A stretch of 64,000 nt of DNA from Sphingobacterium pedocola (GCF_015209965.1 NZ_MU158690.1:186854-250853); one strand, 5' to 3'; numbered from the stretch's first letter, positions 1-10,280 are shown. Translations and numbers: made by a program. Notes: generated by a model not told the origin, from the sequence alone.

Positions 1-1
1 T

Positions 2-1003
2 GCTTTCGCGGATACTGTCACTACCCTGAATTTTGCCAAAACAAATGAACCGCACGGTTGGGTGGGTATACGTTTTCAACATGAAGTGGGAGGCCCGACA
101 AACGACATCATTATTCATATTCGGCTGTTGGATAGCGACAATAGGTTGCAATCTAAAGTGTTGGGAATTATTGGCGTTAATTTGGTCTTTGCAGCGTATT
201 TTTACGCGAATGATCCGCAAACGATGATCGAATCATTGGTCGACAATCTTTCGGTAGGTTCTGTCGAAATCGATTTGGTAAAAGTTTCAGGGCCTGTTTT
301 TGAGCAGGTGAACGAACGATTAATTAACCTCTATCTGATCGCAAAAGGATTTGCCAATGCAGCTATTTTCAGACCCGACGGTAAGGCGGCGCAGATTAAG
401 GATTATCTCTATAAGAAGAATATAATTATCCTGCGTACAAAGTACCGTCAAAAATCCAATCCCAATTTTGATCTTTTCAACTTGGCGGTTGAACAGTTTC
501 GCAAGAATACCGAGGCCGTGCCGGAAGATACTGTTGTGTTAATTGAGGTGCTGATGGGGAATGTATTGGACGAAGATAGTACGATTACGGATGAAGATTT
601 AAGGTACTTCGCAGAGCGCGCGGAATATTTGTGTTCCACAGGAAACAATATTATGGTGTCCAACTTTAGACGTAATAATCATTTGGCGGAGTTTGTCAAA
701 ACCTTTAGACCAAAACACGTGGGGATTGCAACCAATGTATCCAATCTCCGTAATATCTTTAATTCCGACAATTACAACAAAGAGCAATATACCAACGAAT
801 TGCTTTCTTATATTTCTGGGATGTTCAGTAAGGATGTGAAGCTTTATGCGTATCCGTATTTGAATAAAAAAGATAATGAAATCGTCACCACGAAAAACCT
901 GAGGGTTTCGGAAGAAGCAAAGCCACTTTTTGACTTCTTGATCAAAAATCAGTATATCGTCGATATTGAGAATTACGATGAAAAGTTTGTGAAAACGGTT
1001 TAA
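2..1003 (+). CDS. Conserved hypothetical protein, 5' end outside the window
   Basis: The frame is open from base 2 to a TAA at 1001-1003, so the true start lies upstream; the GTG at 62 is internal. The visible 333 residues are soluble, have no signal peptide or membrane segment, and mix alpha and beta content. The piece contains SVGSVEIDLVKVSGPVF and a strongly acidic stretch near VLDEDSTITDEDL. I believe it belongs to a conserved Bacteroidota family of no sure function, but I cannot name it. It is co-directional with gcvP, 242 bases downstream; that gap holds a promoter-like box, so the two are probably separate transcripts. No frameshift is seen, and coding quality looks normal. Confidence 0.75.
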   Translation, partial: AFADTVTTLNFAKTNEPHGWVGIRFQHEVGGPTNDIIIHIRLLDSDNRLQSKVLGIIGVNLVFAAYFYANDPQTMIESLVDNLSVGSVEIDLVKVSGPVFEQVNERLINLYLIAKGFANAAIFRPDGKAAQIKDYLYKKNIIILRTKYRQKSNPNFDLFNLAVEQFRKNTEAVPEDTVVLIEVLMGNVLDEDSTITDEDLRYFAERAEYLCSTGNNIMVSNFRRNNHLAEFVKTFRPKHVGIATNVSNLRNIFNSDNYNKEQYTNELLSYISGMFSKDVKLYAYPYLNKKDNEIVTTKNLRVSEEAKPLFDFLIKNQYIVDIENYDEKFVKTV

Positions 1004-1148
1004 CTTCTTTCACTTGCCTGATCTTCGGGTTGTAATGACGACGTTCTTATGTTATGGGTGAAAAAAGGGCGTAGAAATACGCAAACGATTGATTTTGTAA
1101 TGGAATAGGAATAAATAATTTATGGTAATTTATTCGCTTGAAAAAGCG

Positions 1149-1156
1149 TATCTTTG
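1149..1156 (+). promoter_or_regulatory. -7 box (TATCTTTG) for gcvP
   Basis: TATCTTTG matches the Bacteroidota -7 consensus TAnnTTTG exactly and sits 90 bases before the gcvP ATG. A clear TTTG -33 box at the usual 19-21 base spacing is not present, so this is a half-supported promoter. The predicted leader of about 80 bases contains a 13-codon ORF (1176-1217). Confidence 0.45.
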
Positions 1157-1245
1157 CGCATCAAAAAACACAAAAATGAAAAAGCTTAAATTGTTTGAAA
1201 TACAGCGAGTTAAGTGATTAAGAAAATACAGCAATCAAACGGCAA

Positions 1246-4125
1246 ATGAGTAACGTATATTACCAAGAAAAATTCGAAGATCGTCACAATGGCCCTAGTG
1301 CCGAGGAAGCGAAAGAAATGTTAGCCTTTTTAGGTGTTGATTCTTTAGATCAATTGATTGAACAAACTGTTCCTTCCCAAATTAGAGTTAAAAATCGATT
1401 AAATCTTCCACCGGCACTCAGTGAAGTGGCTTATTTGGAGAAAGTAAAACAGATCGCTGAAAAAAACAAAGTATTTAAGTCGTTCATTGGTCAAGGGTAT
1501 TACGATGTGAATGTACCGGGTGTGATTCAACGTAATGTGTTGGAGAATCCGGGATGGTATACACAGTACACTCCTTATCAAGCCGAAATTGCACAGGGTC
1601 GTCTGCAGGCCCTATTAAATTTTCAAACCGCGGTATCTGATTTAACGGGTCTGGAAATTGCCAACGCATCGCTATTAGATGAAGCTACGGCGGCTGCTGA
1701 GGGGATGTTTATGCTATATAGTGCGCGTAAAAATAAAGATGCACATGTTTTCTTGGTAACACCCAACATCTATCCACAAACCTTAGATGTATTACAGACA
1801 CGGGCAATTCCATTTGGAGTAGAAATTCGGGTAGCAGACATAACAGAATCAAATTTGGCAGATGATGTATTTGCCTCATTTATTCAGTATCCAGCGGCCG
1901 ATGGTACTATAAGTGATTACAAAGCTTTTGCAGAAAGTGCACAGCTTAAAAATATCACCATATGTGTAGCAGCGGATCTGATGTCTTTAGCTTTGTTGAC
2001 GCCTCCAGGCGAGTGGGGAGCAGATGTCGTGGTCGGTAACTCACAACGGTTTGGTGTGCCAATGGGATTTGGTGGTCCTCACGCAGCCTTCTTTGCGACC
2101 AAAGATGCGTACAAGCGTAATATTCCAGGTCGTATTATCGGCGTTACTTCTGATTCAAACGGGAATTATGCATTGCGCATGGCATTACAGACCCGTGAAC
2201 AACATATCCGTCGTGATAAGGCGTCCTCTAATATTTGCACGGCACAAGCATTACTCGCTATTATGGCTTCTTTCTATGCAGTTTATCATGGGCCTAAAGG
2301 GATAAAAAATATTGCATCCCGTATCAATGATCTCGCGAAATTAGCGGATAAAGCGATTCAGGCGTTAGGTTATGCGCAATTAAATAATGCATACTTTGAT
2401 ACCTTACGTTTTCAAGTAGGTAATCAGGTCGGGACATTAAAAGGTGAAGCGCTAGATAATGACCTGAACTTCTTCTACCATGAAGATACGGTAGGTATAT
2501 CCATCGACGAGACGACTACTTTTGAAGATATCCAAACGATCGTTAAAGTATTCGCTAAAATTAACGGGAAAGTGCATTCCGAAGTGGACTTAATGGATTT
2601 GGCAAAGCAAGAAATGTCTTCTATCCCTTCTGGACTAGTTCGGACCTCTTCGTATTTAACACATCCCATTTTCAACAGCTATCATTCCGAAAGCGAAATG
2701 TTGCGTTATATCAAATCCTTGGAGACAAAGGATCTTTCATTGTGCCATTCAATGATCCCATTGGGATCATGTACGATGAAGTTGAATGCAACGACAGAGA
2801 TGGTACCTTTAACATGGGCGCGTTTTGGCGGATTGCACCCGTTTGCTCCGGCGGATCAAACTTCGGGTTATATGCAATTGATCAATGAGTTAAACGATTG
2901 GTTGTCGGAGATTACAGGATTTGCTAAAATGTCCTTCCAGCCAAATTCTGGAGCGCAAGGTGAATATGCCGGTTTGATGGTTATTCGTGCTTATCACGAA
3001 AGCCGGGGTGAAGGACGCCGGAACGTGTGTTTGATCCCTGCCTCAGCGCATGGAACCAATCCGGCCTCCGCTTCTATGGCAGGATTGAGGGTGGTCGTTG
3101 TAAAATGCGATGAACGTGGCAATATCGACGTCGCGGATTTGAAGGCGAAGGCAGAAGAGCATGCAGGGCATCTGAACTCGTTAATGGTAACTTATCCCTC
3201 TACACATGGTGTTTTCGAAGAGCCTATTATCGAGATCTGTCAGATCATCCACGATAATGGCGGACAAGTATATATGGATGGTGCGAATATGAATGCACAA
3301 GTTGGTTTGACAAGCCCTGGATTTATCGGGGCTGATGTGTGCCACCTCAACTTACATAAGACATTCTGTATTCCGCATGGTGGAGGTGGCCCAGGTATGG
3401 GGCCTATTGGTGTGGCAGCACACTTAGTTCCCTTTCTCCCCAATCATGAGATTGTCGAGATCTCAGGAGAACAAGGTATTTCGGCTGTTTCGGCAGCGCC
3501 ATTCGGTTCAGCGTCGATTTTGGTGATCTCACACGCCTATATCGCGATGATGGGTGCTACGGGACTTACGAATGCGACGAAAATGGCAATTTTGAATGCA
3601 AACTATATCAAAGCACGTTTAGAAAACCAATACCCTGTGTTATATGCAGGTGCAAATGGTCGTTGTGCACACGAAATGATATTGGATTGTCGCTCGTTCA
3701 AAAACTTCGGTATTGAAGTCGGAGACATTGCCAAGCGTTTGATGGATTACGGCTTCCATGCACCTACAGTATCATTTCCTGTTGCAGGCACATTAATGGT
3801 GGAACCAACCGAGTCGGAGTCCAAAGCCGAATTGGATCGTTTCTGTGATGCGCTGATTGCAATCCGCAAAGAGATCGCTGCGGTAGAACACGGTGAAGCT
3901 GACCAAAAAGAAAATATACTGAAATACGCACCTCATACAGCGGAAGTCGTAACGGCAGATAAATGGAATAGGCCATATAGCCGTCAAACAGCTGCATATC
4001 CTTTAGCATATTTAAAAGATAATAAATTTTGGCCTTCCGTGGGCCGCGTTAATGATTCGCAGGGAGACCGGATGTTGATCTGTTCATGTCCTTCTATCGA
4101 AGAGTACGCAGATATCGACGCATAA
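1246..4125 (+). CDS. gcvP: Glycine dehydrogenase (decarboxylating), P-protein of the glycine cleavage system
   Basis: This is the 959-residue fused P-protein (alpha plus beta type), the normal full length for one-chain GcvP. It decarboxylates glycine with pyridoxal phosphate and passes the aminomethyl group to lipoyl-GcvH. The PLP-lysine region reads [18 protein letters not shown], placing the Schiff-base lysine at about residue 705. The N-half carries [10 protein letters not shown], typical of the family. The ATG at 1246 is followed directly by the conserved start of mature P-proteins. The H-protein gene gcvH lies 30 kb away at 34117, so the cleavage system is split. A strong stem-loop follows at 4149-4179. 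The cytosolic assignment is very secure. Confidence 0.98.
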   Translation: MSNVYYQEKFEDRHNGPSAEEAKEMLAFLGVDSLDQLIEQTVPSQIRVKNRLNLPPALSEVAYLEKVKQIAEKNKVFKSFIGQGYYDVNVPGVIQRNVLENPGWYTQYTPYQAEIAQGRLQALLNFQTAVSDLTGLEIANASLLDEATAAAEGMFMLYSARKNKDAHVFLVTPNIYPQTLDVLQTRAIPFGVEIRVADITESNLADDVFASFIQYPAADGTISDYKAFAESAQLKNITICVAADLMSLALLTPPGEWGADVVVGNSQRFGVPMGFGGPHAAFFATKDAYKRNIPGRIIGVTSDSNGNYALRMALQTREQHIRRDKASSNICTAQALLAIMASFYAVYHGPKGIKNIASRINDLAKLADKAIQALGYAQLNNAYFDTLRFQVGNQVGTLKGEALDNDLNFFYHEDTVGISIDETTTFEDIQTIVKVFAKINGKVHSEVDLMDLAKQEMSSIPSGLVRTSSYLTHPIFNSYHSESEMLRYIKSLETKDLSLCHSMIPLGSCTMKLNATTEMVPLTWARFGGLHPFAPADQTSGYMQLINELNDWLSEITGFAKMSFQPNSGAQGEYAGLMVIRAYHESRGEGRRNVCLIPASAHGTNPASASMAGLRVVVVKCDERGNIDVADLKAKAEEHAGHLNSLMVTYPSTHGVFEEPIIEICQIIHDNGGQVYMDGANMNAQVGLTSPGFIGADVCHLNLHKTFCIPHGGGGPGMGPIGVAAHLVPFLPNHEIVEISGEQGISAVSAAPFGSASILVISHAYIAMMGATGLTNATKMAILNANYIKARLENQYPVLYAGANGRCAHEMILDCRSFKNFGIEVGDIAKRLMDYGFHAPTVSFPVAGTLMVEPTESESKAELDRFCDALIAIRKEIAAVEHGEADQKENILKYAPHTAEVVTADKWNRPYSRQTAAYPLAYLKDNKFWPSVGRVNDSQGDRMLICSCPSIEEYADIDA

Positions 4126-4148
4126 GCTTCTTTACCTAGTAAATAACA

Positions 4149-4179
4149 AAAGCCTTCATATTTAAAGTATGGAGGCTTT
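4149..4179. terminator. Intrinsic terminator after gcvP
   Basis: A 12-bp stem (4149-4160 with 4168-4179, one G-T pair) closes a 7-base loop, with T-rich sequence on either side. It probably works for gcvP and also for the minus-strand lacZ remnant that ends at 4264. Confidence 0.75.
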
Positions 4180-4263
4180 CGCTATTTTTAATCAATTACC
4201 GTATTCCGTTTCTCAAAAAGAGAATTATAGCACACTAACTCCTTATTGGAACTAAGGTAAATG

Positions 4264-4796
4264 CTATTTCCCGATTCCTTTGATCGTATAGGAGTATGTG
4301 TATTTTTTAGCCAGTAGACGGTACGGATTATAGGGCAATGATCCCCAGCTATCATCTCCGGCAACTCCGCGCTGTGCAAGATCTATATGAAGGTGTATAT
4401 CGTTAGACTTTTTAATCTGATGTGGATGCAGTTGTTTCTTCGTCATACCCGGATCCAACTCTTCTACCGCATAATGCGTGGCACTAAATGCGATGGGCTG
4501 TAATGGTATCCCAGAAATTTTTATTCCTTCTCCTGCTTTATTTACGAGTTTTAACCACCTAACATCTGTTTTATTTCCCGACTCTTGGGGGCGCATATAA
4601 GGATAGAATTGATTGGCGACGTTATCTTCGTATATCCCGATTTCGGAAGCATAATTTCTGTCGATATAATTTTCCCACGGACCGCGTCCGTAGTAGGAGA
4701 GGTTATCATATGAGCCCTGTATTTGCATACGCATTCCAAATCGAGGAAGTTCAGGCATTTCCTGGGATCCCATGTCCAACGTTGCCCTCACGGTGT
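4264..4796 (-). pseudogene. 3' remnant of a GH2 beta-galactosidase (LacZ C-terminal domain)
   Basis: The minus frame codes about 177 residues that match the C-terminal small-chain domain of LacZ-type GH2 beta-galactosidases: MPELPRFGMRM, YGRGPWENYIDR, YMRPQESGNKTDVRW and LPYNPYRLLAKKY are hallmark blocks. The catalytic barrel and all N-terminal domains are absent. Homology begins abruptly near 4796, where the sequence becomes antisense to an unrelated plus-strand fragment. The in-frame ATG at 4869 lies inside that foreign DNA, so the 201-residue ORF is an artefact of the junction. I infer a large deletion or rearrangement. The natural stop is intact at 4264-4266. Another full GH2 gene exists at 44341, but it is of a different subtype. 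Confidence 0.85.
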
Positions 4797-5035
4797 CTAG
4801 GGGAACGGACGGGAAATGGCATCGACCAAAAAAGCTCGATCGTTTCAATCTGACGCTGACATACGACAAGGGTGCGTTGCGTACCTATATTAATGGCTTA
4901 TTGGATCAGACGATCGATCTTGGAAAGATCAAATGGGGCAGCGTTGAAATTACATCACCTGATCACAAATTATCGGATGTGAGTGTGTACAATCGAAGAT
5001 TGAATTGGCGAGAAATAAGCATACTGCAGGAATAA
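4797..5035 (+). pseudogene. 3' remnant of a LamG/concanavalin-like domain protein
   Basis: From about 4797 the plus strand reads GTDGKW, then LTLTYDKGALRTYING, and ends VYNRRLNWREISIL before a TAA. Weak strand repeats with a y-x-NG turn and a final vyNRaLs-x-eI block are typical of the last third of LamG/laminin-G-3 domains in Bacteroidota secreted proteins. About 75 residues remain. There is no start signal of its own: the ATG at 4772 is in lacZ antisense sequence. It abuts the lacZ remnant head-to-head, which marks a recombination junction. Confidence 0.65.
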
Positions 5036-5104
5036 TAAGTTGGTTTGAATCAATTTTACAACGTAAATAACCCCTAATTGAACATCGCCTTCGTAAGTGC
5101 AGGC

Positions 5105-5112
5105 TATATTTG
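5105..5112 (+). promoter_or_regulatory. -7 box (TATATTTG) for the GH105 gene
   Basis: TATATTTG fits TAnnTTTG and lies 37 bases before the GH105 start. A TTG at 5078-5080 is about 24 bases upstream, longer than the usual spacing, so the -33 part is weak. Confidence 0.4.
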
Positions 5113-5149
5113 TTGTGTTAACTTTTTATAAAATATTGTAACTAAAGAA

Positions 5150-6265
5150 ATGAAATACGTAAACCTGATTGTTTGTTTTTTATTGTTTTCCTCCGCGGTA
5201 TTTAGCCAGCGGATATCAAAGAAGGATGTCTTATCAAAGTTGCATCTTGCTAACACCTATTGGCAGTCAAATCATGCACCCGAGAAATGGGCATTCTGGG
5301 ATATTGCCGCTTATCACACCGGTAATATGGAAGCCTATAAGCTTACGAAGAAAAAGGAATATGTGGATTATTCCACAAAATGGGCAGTATTTAACCAATG
5401 GAAAGGAGCGAAATCAGATAATAAATCCGAATGGAAGTATTCTTATGGAGAAAAGGACGATTACGTACTATTCGGCGATTGGCAGATCTGTTTCCAGACT
5501 TATATAGATCTGTACCACCTCGCACCTGACCCGACTAAGATTGCACGGGCAAAAGAGGTTATGGAATACCAGATGAGTACACCAAACAATGACTATTGGT
5601 GGTGGGCGGACGGTTTGTATATGGTCATGCCGGTAATGACCAAATTGTATAACCTTACCCACAACGAACAGTATCTAGATAAACTACATACTTATTATGT
5701 ATTTGCGGATTCTTTAATGTATGATCAGGAGGAGAAACTCTATTACAGAGACGCCAAATATGTATATCCAAAGCATAAATCAGCAAATGGGAAGAAAGAC
5801 TTCTGGGCGCGTGGAGATGGTTGGGTACTAGCAGGTCTGGCTAAGGTATTGGCAGATCTTCCGAAAGACAGCAGACACCGAGGTCTATTTGTAACACGCT
5901 TTAACGAAATGGCTGGAGCGGTAAAGGCCAGTCAGCAGCCCGAGGGGTACTGGACACGTAGCATGTTGGATAAAGATCATGCGCCGGGACCAGAGAGCAG
6001 TGGTACGGCTTTCTTCACCTATGGTTTGATATGGGGGATCAACAACGGATATTTGGATAAGAAGGAGTACCTTCCTGTGGTAACAAATGCATGGGATTAT
6101 CTTTCGAAGGTAGCCTTACAAAAGGATGGGAAGCTGGGCTACGTACAACCGATCGGAGAGCGGGCTATTCCCGGACAGGTGGTGGACCAGAATTCTACCT
6201 CTCCATTTGGGGTAGGCGCTTTTTTACTGGCGGCTTCTGAACTGTACCGATTTTTAGATAAATAA
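5150..6265 (+). CDS. GH105 unsaturated rhamnogalacturonyl (glucuronyl/galacturonyl) hydrolase
   Basis: The 371-residue secreted enzyme has a signal peptide (first ~19 residues, cut after FSQ) and an (alpha/alpha)6 barrel. Family blocks are KWAFWDIAAYHTGNMEAY, DYWWWADGLYMVMPVMTKLY and FWARGDGWVLAGLAKVL. Asp154 in WWADGLYM is the expected catalytic acid (YteR Asp143 position). GH105 enzymes hydrate and remove the 4,5-unsaturated uronic acid left by pectin or rhamnogalacturonan lyases, usually in the periplasm. That fits the PL1 lyase at 59893 and the broken DUF2264 gene directly downstream, a frequent neighbour in rhamnogalacturonan loci. Length and motifs look complete, so it has survived in a decayed stretch. 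GH88 is the alternative family but fits less well. Confidence 0.9.
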   Translation: MKYVNLIVCFLLFSSAVFSQRISKKDVLSKLHLANTYWQSNHAPEKWAFWDIAAYHTGNMEAYKLTKKKEYVDYSTKWAVFNQWKGAKSDNKSEWKYSYGEKDDYVLFGDWQICFQTYIDLYHLAPDPTKIARAKEVMEYQMSTPNNDYWWWADGLYMVMPVMTKLYNLTHNEQYLDKLHTYYVFADSLMYDQEEKLYYRDAKYVYPKHKSANGKKDFWARGDGWVLAGLAKVLADLPKDSRHRGLFVTRFNEMAGAVKASQQPEGYWTRSMLDKDHAPGPESSGTAFFTYGLIWGINNGYLDKKEYLPVVTNAWDYLSKVALQKDGKLGYVQPIGERAIPGQVVDQNSTSPFGVGAFLLAASELYRFLDK

Positions 6266-6277
6266 GATACGAGAACA

Positions 6278-6819
6278 ATGATTTGGAAAATCAGTTCGCT
6301 GTTAAAGATAGCAACAGTACTACTATTCAGTACTGTTTTTTTTGTTAAAGCATAGATACCCGTTAGTGCGGTCTTTAAGGTTTATGCGCCAGATAGGACA
6401 GGTAGCCCTTAACGGGTATGAACAGAGAGCACTGGAAGGCTGCGGCGACCTACCTGCTGAAGGGAGCGTTCTCGTATGTGAAGACATTGGACGATCCGAT
6501 GCTTTTTCCGAAACAATCGGGCAAAAGTTATCCGCGTGATGGTAAGCATACGGCGACGGAGATGTTGGAAGGATTGTGCCGCACCCTCTTTATTGCGGCT
6601 CCGCTTATTAAAGAAGATCCTGAATTAAGGATCAACAATATTCACGTGGCAACCTATTATCAGAGGCGCTTACATCCCGAGGCAGAAAAAAGCGTAGTAC
6701 TGAATGCAAAAGGAACGGTTAGTAAAGACAACCGTGTTTTTGCGACCCTCATGCTTTGGAAAAAATCTGGTCCGATGCTGACCTATTGCCATCGGAAAGT
6801 CTCTAGCAGCAAAGAGTAG
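6278..6819 (+). pseudogene. Broken DUF2264 gene (nonsense mutation, frameshift and lost C-terminus)
   Basis: An ATG at 6278 opens a good signal peptide, MIWKISSLLKIATVLLFSTV..KA, then hits TAG at 6353-6355. Reading through gives [18 protein letters not shown] one-base shift near 6405 then leads to [18 protein letters not shown], followed by [18 protein letters not shown] and [12 protein letters not shown], which are DUF2264 blocks. KA-stop-IPVS is what a CAG-to-TAG change in KAQIPVS would leave. After [17 protein letters not shown] the sequence no longer looks like DUF2264; the last ~50 residues to 6819 are of unknown origin, so most of the roughly 400-residue family length is missing. DUF2264 proteins are secreted or lipid-anchored helical-barrel proteins of pectin and rhamnogalacturonan loci. 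Confidence 0.8.
6313..6343 (+). terminator. Hairpin with T-run after the GH105 gene
   Basis: A perfect 9-bp stem AACAGTACT/AGTACTGTT (6313-6321, 6329-6337) with a 7-base loop runs into six more T. It sits 48 bases after the GH105 stop, but also within the signal-peptide codons of the DUF2264 remnant, so it may be either a terminator or chance in T-rich signal-peptide DNA. Confidence 0.5.
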
Positions 6820-7249
6820 TCTCCATTGGTTCATGGAGCCCTTATTTATGTACTAGAGTTTTCTACCTCTTGGACTTCTCTAAACAGATGGTTTTGACCA
6901 GGGCAGGCTTTGTTCTAGTCATCACAATAATTTGTGAGCGGGCAGAAAAGCGCTACAAAAGACCATGGTGTAGACCTGCAGTAGGTGCATTATTGAAAAT
7001 TGAACTAATTTTTGAGGTTTTTGAATCATAACTAAACATCAAAATTGTTACAAAACGTTCTCTTTGTATAGAAATAGGCTGACCAGGCCAGTTACAAAAT
7101 ATAAACCAAAAAAGAGCGTATGAAACAGCAAGACAAAGATACATCATAAATGGCGTGTAGGAATGATCTTTTCTATCACCAAGTTAGTCAATCAATTTTA
7201 AAACTTGTCGACATCGGGGAAATCAGATGTTGCTACCAATAAAATCTAT
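6820..7249. other. Intergenic region before the first susC
   Basis: These 430 bases hold no ORF with family features. The reading frame at 7205 is open from a TTG, but that is upstream of the likely start. I found no convincing TAnnTTTG box. A TATAAACC near 7090 is similar to, but not the same as, the AATTATAAACA motif found upstream of the pectin genes. The left part may be leftover sequence from the deletion that removed the rest of the DUF2264 gene. Confidence 0.4.
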
Positions 7250-10200
7250 ATGTTAAATCAAATGATAAACAGATGGGCCAAGACCATCGTGATGTTGCTG
7301 TGTGCAGTATGTTATTCCATGTATGGGCTAGCCCAAGGTCAAATACGGGGAGCAGTAAAAGACGCCTCGACGAAAGAGGTTTTGCCCGGTGTTACCGTAA
7401 CATTGAAAGGAAGTACTACAAAAAGCCAAACGAATGCTGAAGGAAAATTCGTAGTCAATGCGCAAGAAGGTCAAGTCCTGGTGTTTACTTTTATCGGCTA
7501 CAGCGACAGAGAGGTTACAATCGGCACGGGTAAGGATCTTGATGTCCGGTTAGAACCCGCATTTAATGCATTGGAAGAACTGGTTGTGGTCGGATATGGC
7601 TCACAAAGGCGTTCCGATATTACGGGGTCGGTGGCTTCCGTTCCGAAAGAACGTTTATCTAAAATACCCGTTAATAACGTCATGCAGGCGATCCAGGGAG
7701 CTGTGGCCAACGTGAACATCAGTCAGGCGTCATCCGTACCGGGAGACGCGCCTTCGGCGTTAATTCGTGGAAGGAACTCCTTTAGCGCGGGAACAGGCCC
7801 TTACATCGTGGTAGACGGGATTCCCCTATCCAAAACGGATGGGTCCGTCAATGATATCAATCCCAATGACATCGAGTCCGTTGAAATACTGAAGGATCCT
7901 TCAGCGGTCGCGATTTATGGTGTAAATGGATCGAATGGTGTTATTTTGATCACTACAAAAAGAGGAACGACAGGCAAACCGACGATTCGTTACAGCGGGT
8001 ATGGCGGTGTAGAAGAGGCGGCTCACATACTTGAACCCGTTTCTGGAGAAGAGTTGTTGGAGCGCTATGCGGAATACGCAAGAATAACAAATACAAGTTT
8101 GTATAATGGAGGGCCGGTCCGAAATGAATTCGAATGGGACAACTATCAAAATGGCACAACAACAGACTGGCTCGATGCAGTTATGCAGACTGGCGTTATT
8201 CAAAATCATAATATTGGTCTATCGGGAGGAAGCGAAAACGCGCGTTACTTCATATCGACTGATTACCTGAATCAAAAGGGGATCATAAAAGGGTATAATT
8301 ACAAGCGCTATTCATTCCGGGCAAACACCGATTTCAACACGACGAAGTACTTAACAGTGGGAACTTCTGCCTTTATTGTTGCACACGACAGAGATGGGGG
8401 GCGTGCTAATTTGATGCAGGCGGCAGCGATGAGTCCCTATGCCAGGATGTATAATGACAACGGCACGTTAACGCAGTTTCCAATGTATTCCGAACAATTG
8501 TGGTCGAATCCACTTTTGCCCACGACCTTGGACCCGGAAAGAAGAGAGTTTAATGTATCGTTGAACGGGTACGCGGAAGCGGATTTCGGGAATATATGGG
8601 CGCCATTGGCTGGCCTGAAGTATAAGTTTAACGGGGGGTATTCCTTTATTCCTAAACGCACAAACGAATATGAAGGGGAATCCGTGTACAATTTTGCGGG
8701 TTTAGGTCGAATTACGAACAGGGAATCGCAGACCTATACCATTGAAAATATTTTGACCTACGCCAAGGACTTTGGTTTACACCGTATCGATTTCACGGGT
8801 CTGTATGCCGCAAAGAGTAAATACTATCAGGAAGCCATCGCGACAGGTGAAGTATTTCCGAACGATGCGTTAGGCTGGGGTAATCTAGGCGGTGCATCGA
8901 CACAAAAAGTATCTTCTTTTGCCGACCTTTACCGTTCCGTTTCGCAGATGGCGCGGGTAAATTACGGTTACGACAGCCGTTATATGTTGACCTTGACTGT
9001 GCGACGTGATGCTGCTTCTATATTTGGCGATAATCATAAATATGGAACGTTCCCTTCGGCCGCTGTGGCTTGGAATATCCACAATGAATCCTTTATGGCG
9101 AATACGAAAGATGTGGTAAGTAATTTGAAATGGCGTATCTCGTATGGTGTGTCAGGAAATGAGGGCATAGGTATATATGACGCTTTGTTTTTAATGAATT
9201 CCAATCCGCTTGCTATGAATGGCTTGTCCAACGCCGCGATACGCTACAGGGTACGCATGGGCAACGCGGATCTGCGTTGGGAAAAAACGGCCGGCTTTAA
9301 CACAGGTGTTGATTTTGGTTTCTGGAACAATCGTATCACCGGTACGGTAGATTTCTACAAAACACGCACACAAGATATGCTGCTTTCGCAGAATCTTCCA
9401 CGACTTACGGGTTTTCAAAATGTGTTTACAAACCTTGGAAAACTAGAAAATGCCGGAATCGACGTGATGTTGAATACTAAAAATATGTCAAAAGAGAATT
9501 TTACATGGTCTACTACATTCGTGTTCGCACACAATAAAAACAAAATCGTTGATATCTACGGCGATGGTAAAGACGATTTAGGAAACCGCTGGTTTATAGG
9601 ACAGCCCGTAGGTGTAATATTTGACTATACAAAAGTAGGAATCTGGCAGGAGGATGAGATCGACGCAGGTGTTCACAAGGGATGGGATGAACAGGCAGAG
9701 GCTGGGGCAGTTAAATTGGCCGATCTGAGTGGCGATGGGATTATTAATAACGACGACCGCTCTATTTTAGGACAAACCGCGCCAAAGTGGACAGGGGGTA
9801 TTACCAATACCTTTACCTATAAAGCTTTCTCCTTGAATATCTTCATTAATACCGTGCAGGGAGCGATGCGGAATAATGCACAAATAGGTGGTGCTTCTGA
9901 TGAAATGGGTAGACGAAGTACGCCGGCAGAACTCGGTTATTGGACGCGAGAAAATCAAAGCAATGAGTGGCGCTCATTGAGTAACCGTTCAAATATTTAC
10001 GGCTACGCTTTTCCTTCCAACGCAAGTTTTACCCGATTGAAAGACGTAACGTTCAGCTATAATCTACCGCAATCTGCTGCTGGCCGGATAGGTGTTGGCG
10101 GGGTAACGCTTTACGCGAGTGGCCGAAACCTCTATACGTGGACGAACTGGCTGGGCTGGGATCCGGAAGCGAGAGATGTTCCTAGGGGGAATACCGTAGA

Positions 10201-10270
10201 TGGAGTTAATGACCAGCTTAATTATCCTATGGTCCGAACTTACGTTTTTGGTCTGAATCTTACATTTTAA
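7250..10270 (+). CDS. SusC/RagA-family TonB-dependent outer-membrane transporter
   Basis: I choose ATG 7250 (or 7262) because the signal peptide MINRWAKTIVMLLCAV..GLAQ follows it; an upstream TTG at 7205 only adds a non-hydrophobic leader. In order: a CarboxypepD-like domain (GQIRGAVKD..VLPGVTVTLKG), a TonB-box-like ELVVVGYGSQ, a plug domain with the SusC signature ILKDPSAVAIYG..GSNGVILITTKRG, and a 22-strand barrel ending in YVFGLNLTF. The length, about 1006 residues, is normal. With its SusD partner 10 bases downstream it would import oligosaccharides across the outer membrane. The three GH43 proteins behind it suggest an arabinose- or xylose-containing glycan, an inference from context only. 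Confidence 0.95.
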   Translation: MLNQMINRWAKTIVMLLCAVCYSMYGLAQGQIRGAVKDASTKEVLPGVTVTLKGSTTKSQTNAEGKFVVNAQEGQVLVFTFIGYSDREVTIGTGKDLDVRLEPAFNALEELVVVGYGSQRRSDITGSVASVPKERLSKIPVNNVMQAIQGAVANVNISQASSVPGDAPSALIRGRNSFSAGTGPYIVVDGIPLSKTDGSVNDINPNDIESVEILKDPSAVAIYGVNGSNGVILITTKRGTTGKPTIRYSGYGGVEEAAHILEPVSGEELLERYAEYARITNTSLYNGGPVRNEFEWDNYQNGTTTDWLDAVMQTGVIQNHNIGLSGGSENARYFISTDYLNQKGIIKGYNYKRYSFRANTDFNTTKYLTVGTSAFIVAHDRDGGRANLMQAAAMSPYARMYNDNGTLTQFPMYSEQLWSNPLLPTTLDPERREFNVSLNGYAEADFGNIWAPLAGLKYKFNGGYSFIPKRTNEYEGESVYNFAGLGRITNRESQTYTIENILTYAKDFGLHRIDFTGLYAAKSKYYQEAIATGEVFPNDALGWGNLGGASTQKVSSFADLYRSVSQMARVNYGYDSRYMLTLTVRRDAASIFGDNHKYGTFPSAAVAWNIHNESFMANTKDVVSNLKWRISYGVSGNEGIGIYDALFLMNSNPLAMNGLSNAAIRYRVRMGNADLRWEKTAGFNTGVDFGFWNNRITGTVDFYKTRTQDMLLSQNLPRLTGFQNVFTNLGKLENAGIDVMLNTKNMSKENFTWSTTFVFAHNKNKIVDIYGDGKDDLGNRWFIGQPVGVIFDYTKVGIWQEDEIDAGVHKGWDEQAEAGAVKLADLSGDGIINNDDRSILGQTAPKWTGGITNTFTYKAFSLNIFINTVQGAMRNNAQIGGASDEMGRRSTPAELGYWTRENQSNEWRSLSNRSNIYGYAFPSNASFTRLKDVTFSYNLPQSAAGRIGVGGVTLYASGRNLYTWTNWLGWDPEARDVPRGNTVDGVNDQLNYPMVRTYVFGLNLTF

Positions 10271-10280
10271 ACATACAGTC

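Noticed and set aside
7205..7249. TTG start for the first SusC
   Set aside because: It adds 15 polar residues before a good signal peptide; the ATG at 7250 or 7262 fits better.
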